DNA of 64,000 nucleotides from Cellulomonas timonensis (GCF_900046455.1 NZ_FCOT01000009.1:1-64000); one strand, 5' to 3'. Shown: positions 45,008 through 54,500, numbered from the stretch's first letter. Numbers and translations are program-made. The notes: a model not told the origin generated them from the sequence alone.

Positions 45008-47134
45008 ATGAACCGGACCATCCTGCACTGGGGAACTGGCGCCGTCAGCGCTGTGCTCGTCTCTGACGACGACGCCCCGGTGCGTCTCGCCAGCCTGCAG
45101 GCCGGTCCCTCCCAGAGCGCAGAGCCCACCCTCGTCCCGGCGCAGCCCCTGGTGGAGGTCTTCGCCCTCGGCCACGGCCACGCGCGCGCCAACCTGCGCC
45201 ACACCGCCTCCGCCATCGGCGATCGCCTGCGCTACGCCACGCACACGACGCAGCAGTCGGCGGGCTGGCGCAGCCTCGTCGTCGAGCAGATCGACCCGGC
45301 CACCGGCCTGCGCGTGCGCTCCACGCTCCGCGCCGCCGAGGGCGTCGCCGCCGTCCAGACCTGGACCGAGGTCGTCAACGAGGGCGCCGCCCCGCTGGTC
45401 CTGCTCGCGGTCACCTCCCTCGCCACCGGCGCCTTCAGCGCAGAGGGCGACAGCATCGACGACGTCGACCTGCACACCGGCTACGGCGACTGGCTCGGCG
45501 AGAGCCGCTGGGAGCGGGTGCCCGTGCGCAGCCAGCGCGGCCTGGTCCAGATGGGCCTGCCCTCGCACCAGGACCAGGACGCGCGCGGGGCGCTCGGCAT
45601 CACCAGCCGCAGCACCTGGTCGTCGAGTGAGCGCATGCCCACCGGCGTGCTCGAGAACCGCGCCACCGGCTCCGCGTGGGCCTGGCAGGTCGAGCACAAC
45701 GGCGCCTGGCACGCCGAGCTGGGCGAGCGCCTGCGCGACCGCGAGGGCGAGTTGGCGCTGGTGCTGATGGGCCCGTGCGACACCGAGCACCAGTGGACCC
45801 AGCCCATCGCGCCGGGGGAGTCGTTCACCACCGTGCCCGTCTCCGTGGCCGTCGGCGGCGGCTGGCAGGGCGCCCTGCAGGCGCTCACCCAGCACCGTCG
45901 CGCGCTGCGCGCCGAGCGCCCCCAGCCCGAGGGCCTCCCGGTCATCTTCAACGACTACATGAACACCCTCATGGGCGACCCGACCACCGCGAAGCTGCTG
46001 CCGCTGATCGACGCGGCCGCCGCGGCGGGCGCCGAGTACTTCTGCGTCGACGCCGGCTGGTACGACGACTCGCTCACCGACTGGTGGGACAGCGTCGGCG
46101 AGTGGGAGCCGTCCACCGTGCGGTTCCCCGACGGGGGCCTGGCGGCGGTGCTCGACCACATCCGCGCGGCGGGCATGGCGCCCGGCCTGTGGCTCGAGCC
46201 GGAGGTCATCGGCGTGCGCAGCCCGATGGCGGACAGGCTGCCCGACTCGGCGTTCCTGCAGCGCGAGGGCCACCGGGTCGTGGAGCACGGCCGCTTCCAC
46301 CTGGACCTGCGCAGCGCCGAGGCCCGCGCCCACCTGGACCGCGTGGTCGACAGCCTGGTGCTGGACCTCGGTGTGCGGTACTTCAAGCTCGACTACAACA
46401 TCACCGCCGGCCCGGGCACCGACCTCGACGCCCCCAGCCTCGGCGCCGGCCTGCTCGCCCACAACCGCGCGCACCTGACGTGGCTCGAGGGCCTGCTCGA
46501 GCGCCACCCCGGCCTCGTCATCGAGAACTGCGCGTCCGGCGCCCAGCGCATGGACTACGCGATGCTCACCCGGCTGCACCTGCAGTCCACCTCGGACCAG
46601 CAGGAGCTGCTGCTGTACCCGCCGGTGGCCGCCGCCGCCCCCGCGTCGCTGCTGCCCGAGCAGGCCGGCAACTGGGCGTACCCGCAGCCCGCCATGAGCG
46701 ACGAGGAGATCCTCTTCACGCTCGCCACCGGCATGCTCGGCCGCCTCTACCTCTCCGGCCGCCTGGACCTCATGACGTCCGAGCAGCTCGCCACCGTGCG
46801 GCAGGCCGTGGTCACGCACCAGGCCATCCGCGAGGACCTGGCCCGGTCGCTGCCCGTGTGGCCGCTCGGCCTCCCGGCATGGGACGCCCCCGAGGTGGCC
46901 CTGGGCCTGGCCACCGACGACACGACGTACCTGACGGTCTGGGCGCGCGGCGACGAGGCGGGGGAGATCGACCTCCCGCTGGCGCACCTCGCGGGCCGGG
47001 ACGTCGAGGTCGAGCCGCTCTTCCCCCCCACCAGCAGCTGGGCCACGCGCTGGTCGCGCGCGGACGGCGTGCTGCACGTGACGCCCAGCGCCACACGGAC
47101 CGCGCGGGTGCTGCGCATCCGCCCACAGTCCTGA
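45008..47134 (+). CDS. GH36 alpha-galactosidase
   Basis: 708 aa, cytoplasmic (no signal peptide). Beta-sandwich N-terminal domain, TIM barrel from about residue 315, C-terminal beta domain. Nucleophile Asp462 in YFKLDYNI; the ENCASGAQRMDYAML block; acid/base Asp530 in STSDQQ. Cuts alpha-1,6-galactose from raffinose, melibiose or galactomannan oligomers. ATG 45008 is preferred (GAGGAG ten nt upstream) over ATG 44990. It leads the operon with a CUT1 importer downstream. Confidence 0.93.
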   Translation: MNRTILHWGTGAVSAVLVSDDDAPVRLASLQAGPSQSAEPTLVPAQPLVEVFALGHGHARANLRHTASAIGDRLRYATHTTQQSAGWRSLVVEQIDPATGLRVRSTLRAAEGVAAVQTWTEVVNEGAAPLVLLAVTSLATGAFSAEGDSIDDVDLHTGYGDWLGESRWERVPVRSQRGLVQMGLPSHQDQDARGALGITSRSTWSSSERMPTGVLENRATGSAWAWQVEHNGAWHAELGERLRDREGELALVLMGPCDTEHQWTQPIAPGESFTTVPVSVAVGGGWQGALQALTQHRRALRAERPQPEGLPVIFNDYMNTLMGDPTTAKLLPLIDAAAAAGAEYFCVDAGWYDDSLTDWWDSVGEWEPSTVRFPDGGLAAVLDHIRAAGMAPGLWLEPEVIGVRSPMADRLPDSAFLQREGHRVVEHGRFHLDLRSAEARAHLDRVVDSLVLDLGVRYFKLDYNITAGPGTDLDAPSLGAGLLAHNRAHLTWLEGLLERHPGLVIENCASGAQRMDYAMLTRLHLQSTSDQQELLLYPPVAAAAPASLLPEQAGNWAYPQPAMSDEEILFTLATGMLGRLYLSGRLDLMTSEQLATVRQAVVTHQAIREDLARSLPVWPLGLPAWDAPEVALGLATDDTTYLTVWARGDEAGEIDLPLAHLAGRDVEVEPLFPPTSSWATRWSRADGVLHVTPSATRTARVLRIRPQS

Positions 47135-47230
47135 CCTGCGCCGTCCCCCTCGCGGGAGCGGCAGAGGCAGACAACGCACACAGATACGGCTGACATCCTC
47201 CGGGACGTCGACCCAGTTCAAGGAGCTTCA

Positions 47231-48550
47231 ATGAAGAGGTTGTTGATGACCACGGCCACGCTGGCAGCAGCGGGGCTCCTGGTGGCAGGGTGCAGCGACC
47301 CGGGCGCCGGGGGCGGCACGGCGGACACGGGCGACATCACCTGGCCGGAGGCCACCGCGTCGCTGGAGGGCGTGGAGCTCACGCTCTGGGCAGCCCAGGC
47401 GAGCAACACGATCCCCGAGGGCGTCGTCGCGGCGTTCGAGGACGCCACCGGCGCGAAGGTCGAGATCGTCACGATCCCGGACCCGTACGAGAACGGCATC
47501 CAGACCAAGGTCGCCACCGGCGACAAGCCCGACCTGGCCTTCTGGCAGCCGACCGCCTCGATGCTCACGGCCCTCAACGCCGCGAACAACCTCCAGGTGC
47601 TCGACGACGCGCCGTGGATCGAGGACATGGACCCGGACCTGCAGGACCTCACGGGCATCCTCAACGACACCCGCTACGCGGCGCTCGTCACGAGCCCCAG
47701 CGTGCAGGGCGTCTACTACAACAAGAAGGTCTTCGCCGACGCCGGCATCACCGAGCTGCCGACCAGCTTCGAGGACATGGTCGCCAAGGGGCGGGTCATC
47801 CAGGAGACCACCGGGGTGACGCCGTTCTTCGAGCAGGGCAACAACGGCTGGTCGACGCAGTGGTGGCCGCAGGTGCTGCTCGCGGACGCTGCCGCCGACG
47901 GCTTCTACGACGACCTGAACGCCAACAAGGCGTCGTTCGCCGATGACGTGGTCGTCGAGGCGATCACCACGTTCAAGGACCTGATCGACGAGGGCCTGTT
48001 CAACTCTGACATCGTCACCGCCACGTTCGAGGACCAGGGCGACGCGCTGCTGAGCGGCGAGGCCGCCATGGCCGTGCAGATCAACGCGCTGTTCGGCCAG
48101 TTCCAGGCCAAGGCCGACACCGCCACGCTGAACGAGACGATCGGCTACTTCCCGATCTCGCCCTCGGGCAACGTCGCCACCTCGCACCCCGACCAGTCCA
48201 ACGCGCTCGTCGCGTTCAAGACCGGCGACGCCGCTCGTGAGGCCGCCGCGCGCCAGTTCCTCACGTTCTGGATGACGGAGTACTACCCGACGTTCGTCGA
48301 GGAGCAGAACACCGTCTCCCTGATGACGGGCGTCGAGTCGCCCGCGTCGGTGCCGCAGGCGCTGCTCGACGTGCACGCGTCGCTGTCCGACTCGGTGGGC
48401 TCGATGCAGGCACAGGCGGTGGCCAACCCCGACCTGTTCATGAACGTCGTGGACGTCATCAACAACGTCAAGACCCCGCAGCAGGCGGCCGAGGCGACCC
48501 AGCAGCAGTTCGTGGAGCTGGCCAAGGCCTCTGGCATCGACGGCTTCTGA
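47231..48550 (+). CDS. CUT1 oligosaccharide-binding lipoprotein
   Basis: 439 aa. Lipobox LLVAGCSDP (Cys21), then a family-1 extracellular solute-binding fold: VELTLWAAQASNTIPEGVVAAFEDATG, KPDLAFWQPTASML, GVYYNKKVFADAGITELPTSFEDM and FEQGNNGWSTQWW. Position after a GH36 gene implies alpha-galactosides such as raffinose or stachyose. AAGGAG precedes the ATG. A 13-bp hairpin follows the stop. Confidence 0.92.
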   Translation: MKRLLMTTATLAAAGLLVAGCSDPGAGGGTADTGDITWPEATASLEGVELTLWAAQASNTIPEGVVAAFEDATGAKVEIVTIPDPYENGIQTKVATGDKPDLAFWQPTASMLTALNAANNLQVLDDAPWIEDMDPDLQDLTGILNDTRYAALVTSPSVQGVYYNKKVFADAGITELPTSFEDMVAKGRVIQETTGVTPFFEQGNNGWSTQWWPQVLLADAAADGFYDDLNANKASFADDVVVEAITTFKDLIDEGLFNSDIVTATFEDQGDALLSGEAAMAVQINALFGQFQAKADTATLNETIGYFPISPSGNVATSHPDQSNALVAFKTGDAAREAAARQFLTFWMTEYYPTFVEEQNTVSLMTGVESPASVPQALLDVHASLSDSVGSMQAQAVANPDLFMNVVDVINNVKTPQQAAEATQQQFVELAKASGIDGF

Positions 48551-48570
48551 CCCACACAGACAATCCGCAT

Positions 48571-48601
48571 GGTGGGGCCGGGACGCGTTCCCGGCCCCAC
48601 C
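48571..48601 (+). other. intra-operon stem-loop after CUT1 binding protein
   Basis: GGTGGGGCCGGGA pairs perfectly with TCCCGGCCCCACC, loop CGCGT. It begins 20 nt past the binding-protein stop and ends 23 nt before the permease ATG. Confidence 0.8.
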
Positions 48602-48624
48602 AACCGGGGTGAGGACATCACGAC

Positions 48625-49572
48625 ATGGCGACCATGCAGGACGCGCGGGTCGAGGCCCCCAGGGCCCGACGGCGCCGACGCCAGGACCTCCCGCCGTCTG
48701 GGGGCAAGCCGCGGGGCACCCACCCGTTGTGGTTCCTCATCCCGGCGTTCACCGTGCTCGGGATCTTCTTCTTCGTCCCGACGATCTACAACTTCGTCTA
48801 CGCCTTCACGAACTGGTCGAGCTTCAAGTCCGAGATCTCGTTCGTCGGCTTCGACAACTTCCAGGGGCTGCTCGCGAACGGGACGCTGCTGTCGTCCCTG
48901 AAGATCACGCTGATCTACGCGATCCTCGTGGCGGTGTTCCAGAACGTCTTCGGCCTGCTGCTCGCGCTGCTGCTGGAGAAGGACACGCGCCTCAACCGGG
49001 CCGCCCGGGTGATGTTCTTCATCCCCGTGATCATGTCCGCGCTGGCCGTCGGGTACATCTTCCAGGCGCTGCTCAAGACGGACGGCCCGCTCAACCAGGT
49101 GATCGGCTTCTTCGCCGGCGGCGATGTGAGCATCGCGTGGCTGGGCAGCACCACCTGGACCATCGTCGTCGTGGCGGTCATCCACGCCTGGAAGTGGATG
49201 GGCCTGTCGATGCTCATCTACTTGTCCGGCCTGAAGACCATCAATGAGGACGTGCTCGAGGCCGCCCGCCTGGATGGCGCCGGCGTCTGGACCACCTTCT
49301 GGAAGATCCGGTTCCCGCTGCTGGCCCCCGCGCTCACGTTCAACGTGGCCACGGCGCTGCTCGGGTCGATGAACGGCTTCGACATCGTGCAGGCGACCAC
49401 CGGCGGCGGCCCGGCGCGCACCACCGAGATCCTCAACATCTTCATCTTCCGCACCTTCGGCCAGGGCCTGTTCGCCCAGGCGACGACGATGAGCCTGGTG
49501 CTCTTCGTCGTGGTTGCGGCCCTCGCGTTCCCGGTGATCGGGATGCTCCGTCGACGGGAGAACGTGCTGTGA
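48625..49572 (+). CDS. CUT1 sugar permease 1 (MalF/MsmF-like)
   Basis: 315 aa, six membrane helices. A charged N-terminal ~35 residues, then LIPAFTVLGIFFFVPTIYNF; binding-protein-dependent transport EAA loop at EDVLEAARLDGAGVWTTFWKIRFPLLAP. Forms the channel with the next gene (overlap ATGA/GTGA at 49569). No ATPase gene accompanies the pair. Confidence 0.93.
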   Translation: MATMQDARVEAPRARRRRRQDLPPSGGKPRGTHPLWFLIPAFTVLGIFFFVPTIYNFVYAFTNWSSFKSEISFVGFDNFQGLLANGTLLSSLKITLIYAILVAVFQNVFGLLLALLLEKDTRLNRAARVMFFIPVIMSALAVGYIFQALLKTDGPLNQVIGFFAGGDVSIAWLGSTTWTIVVVAVIHAWKWMGLSMLIYLSGLKTINEDVLEAARLDGAGVWTTFWKIRFPLLAPALTFNVATALLGSMNGFDIVQATTGGGPARTTEILNIFIFRTFGQGLFAQATTMSLVLFVVVAALAFPVIGMLRRRENVL

Positions 49573-50426
49573 GCACTGCAAGCGTGTCGCGCAAGGCTGT
49601 CGCGCCGCGAAGCCTCTGGTCGCGCGTGCAACCGACGTTCGTGGTGCTGCTGGTCCTGCTCCTGCTGGGCCTGCCGCTGTGGATGATGGTCGTCACGGCC
49701 GGCAAGAGCCAGGCCGAGGCGCTGTCCCCGAACCTCTCCCTGCCCAGCGACTGGCAGCTCTGGGAGAACATGACGGAGATCTTCACCCGGGGCAACATCA
49801 CCGCCGGGTTCGTCGGCAGCCTGCTCATCATGGTGCCGTCCGTGTTGGTGGTGCTCCTGTTCGGCTCGATGGCCGCCTGGGTGCTGGCCCGCCGCGCGAG
49901 CCGCGCGATGACCGTGGCCTACGGCGCCGCGATCTCCGGCGTCGTGCTGCCGCCGGCCGTCGTGACGATCGTGCTGCTGCTGCGCCAGATCGGGATGTCC
50001 GGCAGCGCCATCGGCATGATCTGCGTCTACGCGGGCATCTACATGTCCGTCGTCGTCTTCTTCGTCACGGGCTTCGTGCGGACCATCCCGGTGGAGCTCG
50101 AGGAGGCCGCCCGCGTCGACGGCGCCGGGCCGGTCAAGGTCTTCGCCCGGATCATCCTGCCGCTGCTGGTGCCGGTCCTGTCGACCGCGACGATCCTCAT
50201 CTGCCTGTACGTCTGGAACGACGTGTTCTACGCGTTCTTCGTGCTCAGCGGTTCGCTCGACACCCTGCCGCTCAACCTCTACAACGTGGCCAGCGCGGGG
50301 CTGTACCTGAACAACTGGCACCTGATCTTCGCCTACATCATCCTCATGAGCCTGCCGCTGCTGCTCGTGTTCATGTTCATGCAGCGCAAGATCATCTCGG
50401 GTGTCACCTCGGGCGCGGTGAAGTAG
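49569..50426 (+). CDS. CUT1 sugar permease 2 (MalG/MsmG-like)
   Basis: 285 aa, six membrane helices. EAA loop IPVELEEAARVDGAGPVKVFARIILPLL and late LNLYNVASAGLYLNNWH. GTG start at 49569 overlaps the previous stop. Last gene of the alpha-galactoside operon; a terminator follows. The ATP-binding subunit must come from elsewhere, presumably a shared MsiK-type ATPase. Confidence 0.93.
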   Translation: MSTASVSRKAVAPRSLWSRVQPTFVVLLVLLLLGLPLWMMVVTAGKSQAEALSPNLSLPSDWQLWENMTEIFTRGNITAGFVGSLLIMVPSVLVVLLFGSMAAWVLARRASRAMTVAYGAAISGVVLPPAVVTIVLLLRQIGMSGSAIGMICVYAGIYMSVVVFFVTGFVRTIPVELEEAARVDGAGPVKVFARIILPLLVPVLSTATILICLYVWNDVFYAFFVLSGSLDTLPLNLYNVASAGLYLNNWHLIFAYIILMSLPLLLVFMFMQRKIISGVTSGAVK

Positions 50427-50440
50427 CCGCCCGCGACGCG

Positions 50441-50476
50441 GAGAGGCCCGGCAGGAGCACTCCTACCGGGCCTCTC
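50441..50476. terminator. bidirectional terminator between CUT1 operon and ktrA
   Basis: GAGAGGCCCGGCAGGAG pairs with CTCCTACCGGGCCTCTC with one mismatch around CA. It separates two converging units. Confidence 0.82.
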
Positions 50477-50508
50477 GTGTCCCATGGCCCGGCTGCGCGG
50501 GCGCTCGC

Positions 50509-51213
50509 TCAGGGCCGCGCGGCGAACCGCTCCAGCAGGTCCGCGTGGCCGGACACGATGAGCAGGTCGTTCGCGGCGATGCGGGTGTCGGGCTGCGCGT
50601 AGACGAACTCCCGGCCCGGGCTCTTCACCCCGATCACCGTGACGCCGTACCTGTCGCGGATCTTCGACTGCTCGATGGTGAACCCCTGCGTCTCACGCGG
50701 GGGGCGCATCTTGACGATCGTGAAGCCGTCCTCGACCTCGATGTAGTCGAGCATCTTGCCGGAGACGAGGTGCGCGACCCGGGAGCCGGCATCCGCCTCG
50801 GGCAGGACGACGTGGTGCGCGCCGATGCGCTGCAGGATGCGGGCGTGCTCGGTGGAGACGGCCTTGGCCCAGATCTGCGGGGTGCCCATGTCCACCAGGT
50901 TGCCGGTGATCAGCACGCTGGCCTCGAGGTAGGAGCCGACGCCGACCACTGCCACCCCGAAGTCGCGGGCGCCGAGCTGGTCGAGGGCGTCGGGGTTCGC
51001 GGCGTCGGCCTCCACGAGCGGGATCCGCCCGGCCCACTGCGCGACCAGCTCGGGGCTGCGCTCGACGGCCAGCACGTCCTGGCCCAGCCGGTCCAGCGTG
51101 GTGGCGATGGCGGAGCCGAAGCGCCCCAGCCCGATGACGAGCACGCCCGCGTCCTTCCTCGCGGCCCGTCCGCGTCCGTGCGCCGTGGCGCCCGTGAGCT
51201 CGGTGTCAACCAA
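50509..51213 (-). CDS. ktrA: potassium uptake regulatory subunit KtrA/TrkA
   Basis: 234 aa. RCK-N nucleotide-binding domain (VLVIGLGRFGSAIATTLDRLG, later VEADAANPDALDQLGARDF) followed by a TrkA-C/RCK-C domain. The cytosolic ring gates the KtrB channel with ATP/ADP or NAD(H). The proposed TTG start at 51213 has GAGAGG seven nt upstream and overlaps the ktrB stop by 8 nt, so it is translated after ktrB. Confidence 0.9.
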   Translation of the reverse strand: MVDTELTGATAHGRGRAARKDAGVLVIGLGRFGSAIATTLDRLGQDVLAVERSPELVAQWAGRIPLVEADAANPDALDQLGARDFGVAVVGVGSYLEASVLITGNLVDMGTPQIWAKAVSTEHARILQRIGAHHVVLPEADAGSRVAHLVSGKMLDYIEVEDGFTIVKMRPPRETQGFTIEQSKIRDRYGVTVIGVKSPGREFVYAQPDTRIAANDLLIVSGHADLLERFAARP

Positions 51214-52582
51214 TGATCGGCCTCTCTTCGGGGTACCGGATGACCCGGCGGCGGTTCCGCAGCGCGAGCGCGGCGGCGAGCGTCATCGTGCCGGTGCGGC
51301 CGATGAACATGAGGACGGTGAGCACGTACTTGCCGGCCTCGGGGAGCTGGTCCGTCACGCCGGTGGACAGCCCACAGGTGGCGAAGGCGGAGATGACCTC
51401 GAACAGCACCACGTCCAGCGTCCATCCGGTGATCTCCAGCAGCAAGAGGCTCGCCACGAGCACCAGGCTGGCGCTGACCAGGGACACGGCGATGGCGACC
51501 TGCAGCGCAGCCCGGGGGATGCGCCGGCCGAACGCCTCGACGTCCTCGTCACCGCGCGCCTCGGCGACGATCGCCAGCAGCATCACCGCGAGCGTGCTGA
51601 CCTTGATGCCGCCGGCTGTGGAGGCCGAGCCGCCGCCCACGAACATCAGCGCGTCGTTGATCAGCCACGTCGCCTCGTGCATCTCGCCCACGGGCGCTGT
51701 GGAGAAACCCCCCGAGCGGGGCATCACGCCGGAGAACAGCGCCGTCAGCAGCTTGTTGCCGACGCTGAGCGGCCCGAGCGTGCCGGGGTTGGTCCACTCG
51801 AAGGCGCCGATCAGCAGGGCGCCCACGACGACGAGGATCGCGCTGGTGGTGAGCGTCAGCTTGGCGTGCAGGTTCCATCGGCGCGGGGTGCGCATCCGTC
51901 GGCCGATGTTGAGCAGCACCGGGAAGCCCAGGGCCCCGATGAACACGCCGATCATGATGGGCAACAGCACCCACCAGTCGGTGGCGTACGGGGTGAGGCC
52001 GTCCACGGTGGGCACGAAGCCCGCGTTGTTGAACGACGAGACCGCGTAGAACGCGGCATGCCAGGCGGCCTCGCCCATGTCCTCGCCGAGCATCGCGAAG
52101 CGGGGGAACAGCGCGAGCGCGATGGCCACCTCGAGCACCGTGGACGTGACGATGACGGTGCGCACCAGCGACCCGACCTCGCCGAGCCGCGTGGTCTTCG
52201 TCTCGGAGGCCGTCAGCAGGCGCTGCGTGAGGCCGATCCGGCGGGACACCGCCAGCCCGAGGATCGACGCGAGGGTCATGACGCCGAGGCCGCCCACCTT
52301 GATGGCCACCGCGATGGCCACCAGCCCGGCGCCCGACCAGTACGAGCCGGTCGGCACCGTCACGAGGCCGGTGACGCACACCGCCGAGGTGGCGGTGAAC
52401 AGGGCGTCGGCGAAGGGGGCCCGCTCGCCGGTGGCCGTGGCCCACGGCATGGAGAGCAGCACGGTGAACAGCGCCACGACGCCGCCGAAGACGCCGATCG
52501 CCAGGCGTGCGGGCGACTGCCGGGCCAGCCGGTCGACCAGCTCGCGTCCCGACCACATCGCCCCGGGGAGGCCCCGAGCCAT
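51206..52582 (-). CDS. ktrB: potassium uptake channel subunit KtrB/TrkH
   Basis: 458 aa, four repeated M1-P-M2 units as in TrkH/KtrB. Selectivity-filter regions are visible at TATSAVCVTGLVTV, AVSSFNNAGF and the later VISAFATCGLSTGV. Imports K+. ATG 52582 is chosen because GGGAGG lies six nt upstream; an in-frame ATG at 52627 lacks one. ktrB precedes ktrA in a two-gene unit, divergent from acuC. Confidence 0.92.
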   Translation of the reverse strand: MARGLPGAMWSGRELVDRLARQSPARLAIGVFGGVVALFTVLLSMPWATATGERAPFADALFTATSAVCVTGLVTVPTGSYWSGAGLVAIAVAIKVGGLGVMTLASILGLAVSRRIGLTQRLLTASETKTTRLGEVGSLVRTVIVTSTVLEVAIALALFPRFAMLGEDMGEAAWHAAFYAVSSFNNAGFVPTVDGLTPYATDWWVLLPIMIGVFIGALGFPVLLNIGRRMRTPRRWNLHAKLTLTTSAILVVVGALLIGAFEWTNPGTLGPLSVGNKLLTALFSGVMPRSGGFSTAPVGEMHEATWLINDALMFVGGGSASTAGGIKVSTLAVMLLAIVAEARGDEDVEAFGRRIPRAALQVAIAVSLVSASLVLVASLLLLEITGWTLDVVLFEVISAFATCGLSTGVTDQLPEAGKYVLTVLMFIGRTGTMTLAAALALRNRRRVIRYPEERPIIG

Positions 52583-52659
52583 CGCACCTCCCGTACGCGC
52601 ACGCGTGGACAGGGGCAACTCTGTCACGTTCGCGGCGCCCTGGAGGCTAGCGTGGCCCC

Positions 52660-53844
52660 ATGTCAGCCGACGTGCAGGTGGTGTGGTCCCCGGCGCTGCT
52701 GGACTACGACTTCGGCGACGGGCACCCGATGGCGCCTCTGCGCCTCGACCTGACGATGCGGCTGGCCGACGCGCTGGGCCTGCTGGACGGACCCGGCGTG
52801 CGGGTGGTCGGCGCGGAGCCGGTCTCCGACGCGGTGCTGGAGACGGTGCACGACGCGGCGTACGTCGCAGCGGTGCGGGCCGCGTCCGGCCCGGAGGGCA
52901 TCGCCGACGCGACGCGCGGCCTGGGCACAGCTGACGACCCCGTCTTCGCGGGCATGCACGAGGCTGCCGCGCGCGTCGTCGGCGGCAGCGTGGACGTGGC
53001 GCTGGCGGTGTGGCGCGGCGAGGCGGAGCACGGGGTGAACCTCACCGGCGGCATGCACCACGCGATGCCGGGGGGCGCCTCGGGATTCTGTGTCTACAAC
53101 GACGCCGCGGTGGCGATCCGCGCGCTGCTCGCCGCGGGCGCCGAGCGGGTGGCCTATGTGGACGTCGACGCGCACCACGGCGACGGCGTGCAGCACGTGT
53201 TCTGGGACGACCCGCGGGTGCTGACTGTCTCGGTGCACGAGAGCGGCCACACGCTCTTTCCCGGCTCCGGTCATCCGCGTGAGACGGGCGGGCCGGCGGC
53301 CGAGGGCTCCGCGGTGAACGTCGCGCTGCCCGCGCGCACCGGCGACGCCGGGTGGCTGCGCGCGATCGACGCGGTGCTGCCCCCGGTGCTGCGGGTGTTC
53401 AAGCCGCAGGTGGTGGTGAGCCAGCACGGCTGCGACGCGCACGTCGAGGACCCCATCACCAACCTCGACGTCAGCATCGACGCGGAGCGCCGCGCCGCGG
53501 AATGGGTGCACGCGCTGGCGCATGAGGTGGCGGACGGCCGGTGGGTGGCCCTGGGCGGCGGCGGATACGCCGTGGTGGATGTGGTGCCGCGCGCCTGGTC
53601 GCATGTGATCGCGGAGGCGGTGCACCGCCCGGTGGACCCGGGGCTGCGGCTGCCCGAGGCGTGGCACGAGGAGGTCATCGCCCGGTATGGGCGGCGTGGC
53701 CCCGCCCGGATGACCGATGGCGCGGATGCCCAGTTCCGGCCGTGGTCGGCGGGGTACGACCCGGCGGATGACGTGGACCGGGCGGTGCGCGCGACCCGGG
53801 CTGCGGTGTTCCCGCTCCTGGGGCTCGACCCGGAGCACGACTGA
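52660..53844 (+). CDS. acuC: acetoin-utilisation/class I deacetylase-like protein AcuC
   Basis: 394 aa, histone-deacetylase fold. Metal and catalytic motifs: GGMHHAMPGGASGFCVYNDAAV (tandem His), YVDVDAHHGDGVQ (zinc Asp-His), VVSQHGCDAHVEDP and GGGGYAVVDVVPRAW (Tyr). AcuC deacetylates lysines such as those on acetyl-CoA synthetase; the target here is not shown. ATG 52660 gives the family N-terminus VVWSPALLDYDFGDGHPM. Confidence 0.93.
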   Translation: MSADVQVVWSPALLDYDFGDGHPMAPLRLDLTMRLADALGLLDGPGVRVVGAEPVSDAVLETVHDAAYVAAVRAASGPEGIADATRGLGTADDPVFAGMHEAAARVVGGSVDVALAVWRGEAEHGVNLTGGMHHAMPGGASGFCVYNDAAVAIRALLAAGAERVAYVDVDAHHGDGVQHVFWDDPRVLTVSVHESGHTLFPGSGHPRETGGPAAEGSAVNVALPARTGDAGWLRAIDAVLPPVLRVFKPQVVVSQHGCDAHVEDPITNLDVSIDAERRAAEWVHALAHEVADGRWVALGGGGYAVVDVVPRAWSHVIAEAVHRPVDPGLRLPEAWHEEVIARYGRRGPARMTDGADAQFRPWSAGYDPADDVDRAVRATRAAVFPLLGLDPEHD

Positions 53845-53978
53845 CCCGCTGACTCGGTCGGGTGATCTGCCTCGTCGCCGCTTTCGCGCGACCAGGCCAG
53901 GGCCTAGGGTGGACCAGCGGCCAGGGTCACGGTCGCGACGATGTCGGCGCGCAGGCCGGCCCCGCGGGAAGAGCGACG

Positions 53979-54188
53979 ATGTCGAACGAACACCCTCCAC
54001 GCGTGCGGTTCCTCACCGTCGCCGAGGTCGCGGACGTCATGCGCGTGTCGAAGATGACCGTTTACCGGCTGCTGCACTCTGGCGAGATGCCCGCGGTGCG
54101 GGTGGGGCGCTCGTTCCGGGTGCCGCAGGACGCGCTGGAGCACTACCTGCGTACGGCGGTGGTCGAGCGCGACAGGATGACCTCCTGA
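53979..54188 (+). CDS. small excisionase-type HTH protein (Rv0500A-like)
   Basis: 69 aa, one MerR/Xis-like winged helix: FLTVAEVADVMRVSKMTVYRL followed by the wing GEMPAVRVGRSFRVPQDAL. A conserved actinobacterial single-domain DNA-binding protein, usually found just before bS22, as here (153 nt away). Its targets are not known from the sequence. GGGAAG precedes the ATG. Confidence 0.88.
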   Translation: MSNEHPPRVRFLTVAEVADVMRVSKMTVYRLLHSGEMPAVRVGRSFRVPQDALEHYLRTAVVERDRMTS

Positions 54189-54341
54189 GCGCTTGGGCGC
54201 CCGCGCGTCGCATCAAGGCCCCGTGATCGCGTAATGTATGAGCGGACTTTCCCGTGCGTGGGCGTTCGACGTGCCGCGCGTCGATCGACCATCACCTGGC
54301 AGGGCGCCGAGCGCCCGACCACCTTCAGTTAGCGAGGACCT

Positions 54342-54440
54342 ATGGGCTCCGTCATCAAGAAGCGCCGCAAGCGGATGGCTAAGAAGAAGCACCGCAAGCT
54401 GCTGCGCAAGACGCGTCACCAGCGTCGCAACAAGAAGTGA
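54342..54440 (+). CDS. small ribosomal subunit protein bS22 (AURKAIP1/COX24-like)
   Basis: 32 aa, extremely basic: opens MGSVIKKRRKRMAKKKHRKL and ends RRNKK. It matches the 33-residue actinobacterial 30S protein bS22 (Rv0500B type) first placed in mycobacterial 70S structures, and the AURKAIP1/COX24 C-terminal motif. Start is fixed by the conserved MGSVIKKRRKRM; GCGAGGACCT precedes it. A terminator follows at 54471. It lies after the HTH gene, the conserved order. Confidence 0.95.
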   Translation: MGSVIKKRRKRMAKKKHRKLLRKTRHQRRNKK

Positions 54441-54470
54441 TCCTTCCGCTCACGCGGTAGGCAGCACGTC

Positions 54471-54500
54471 CTCGGGCCCGGCTCTCATGCCGGGCCTGAG
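54471..54500 (+). terminator. terminator after bS22
   Basis: CTCGGGCCCGGC pairs with GCCGGGCCTGAG (one G-T pair), loop TCTCAT, starting 30 nt past the stop codon. Confidence 0.75.
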
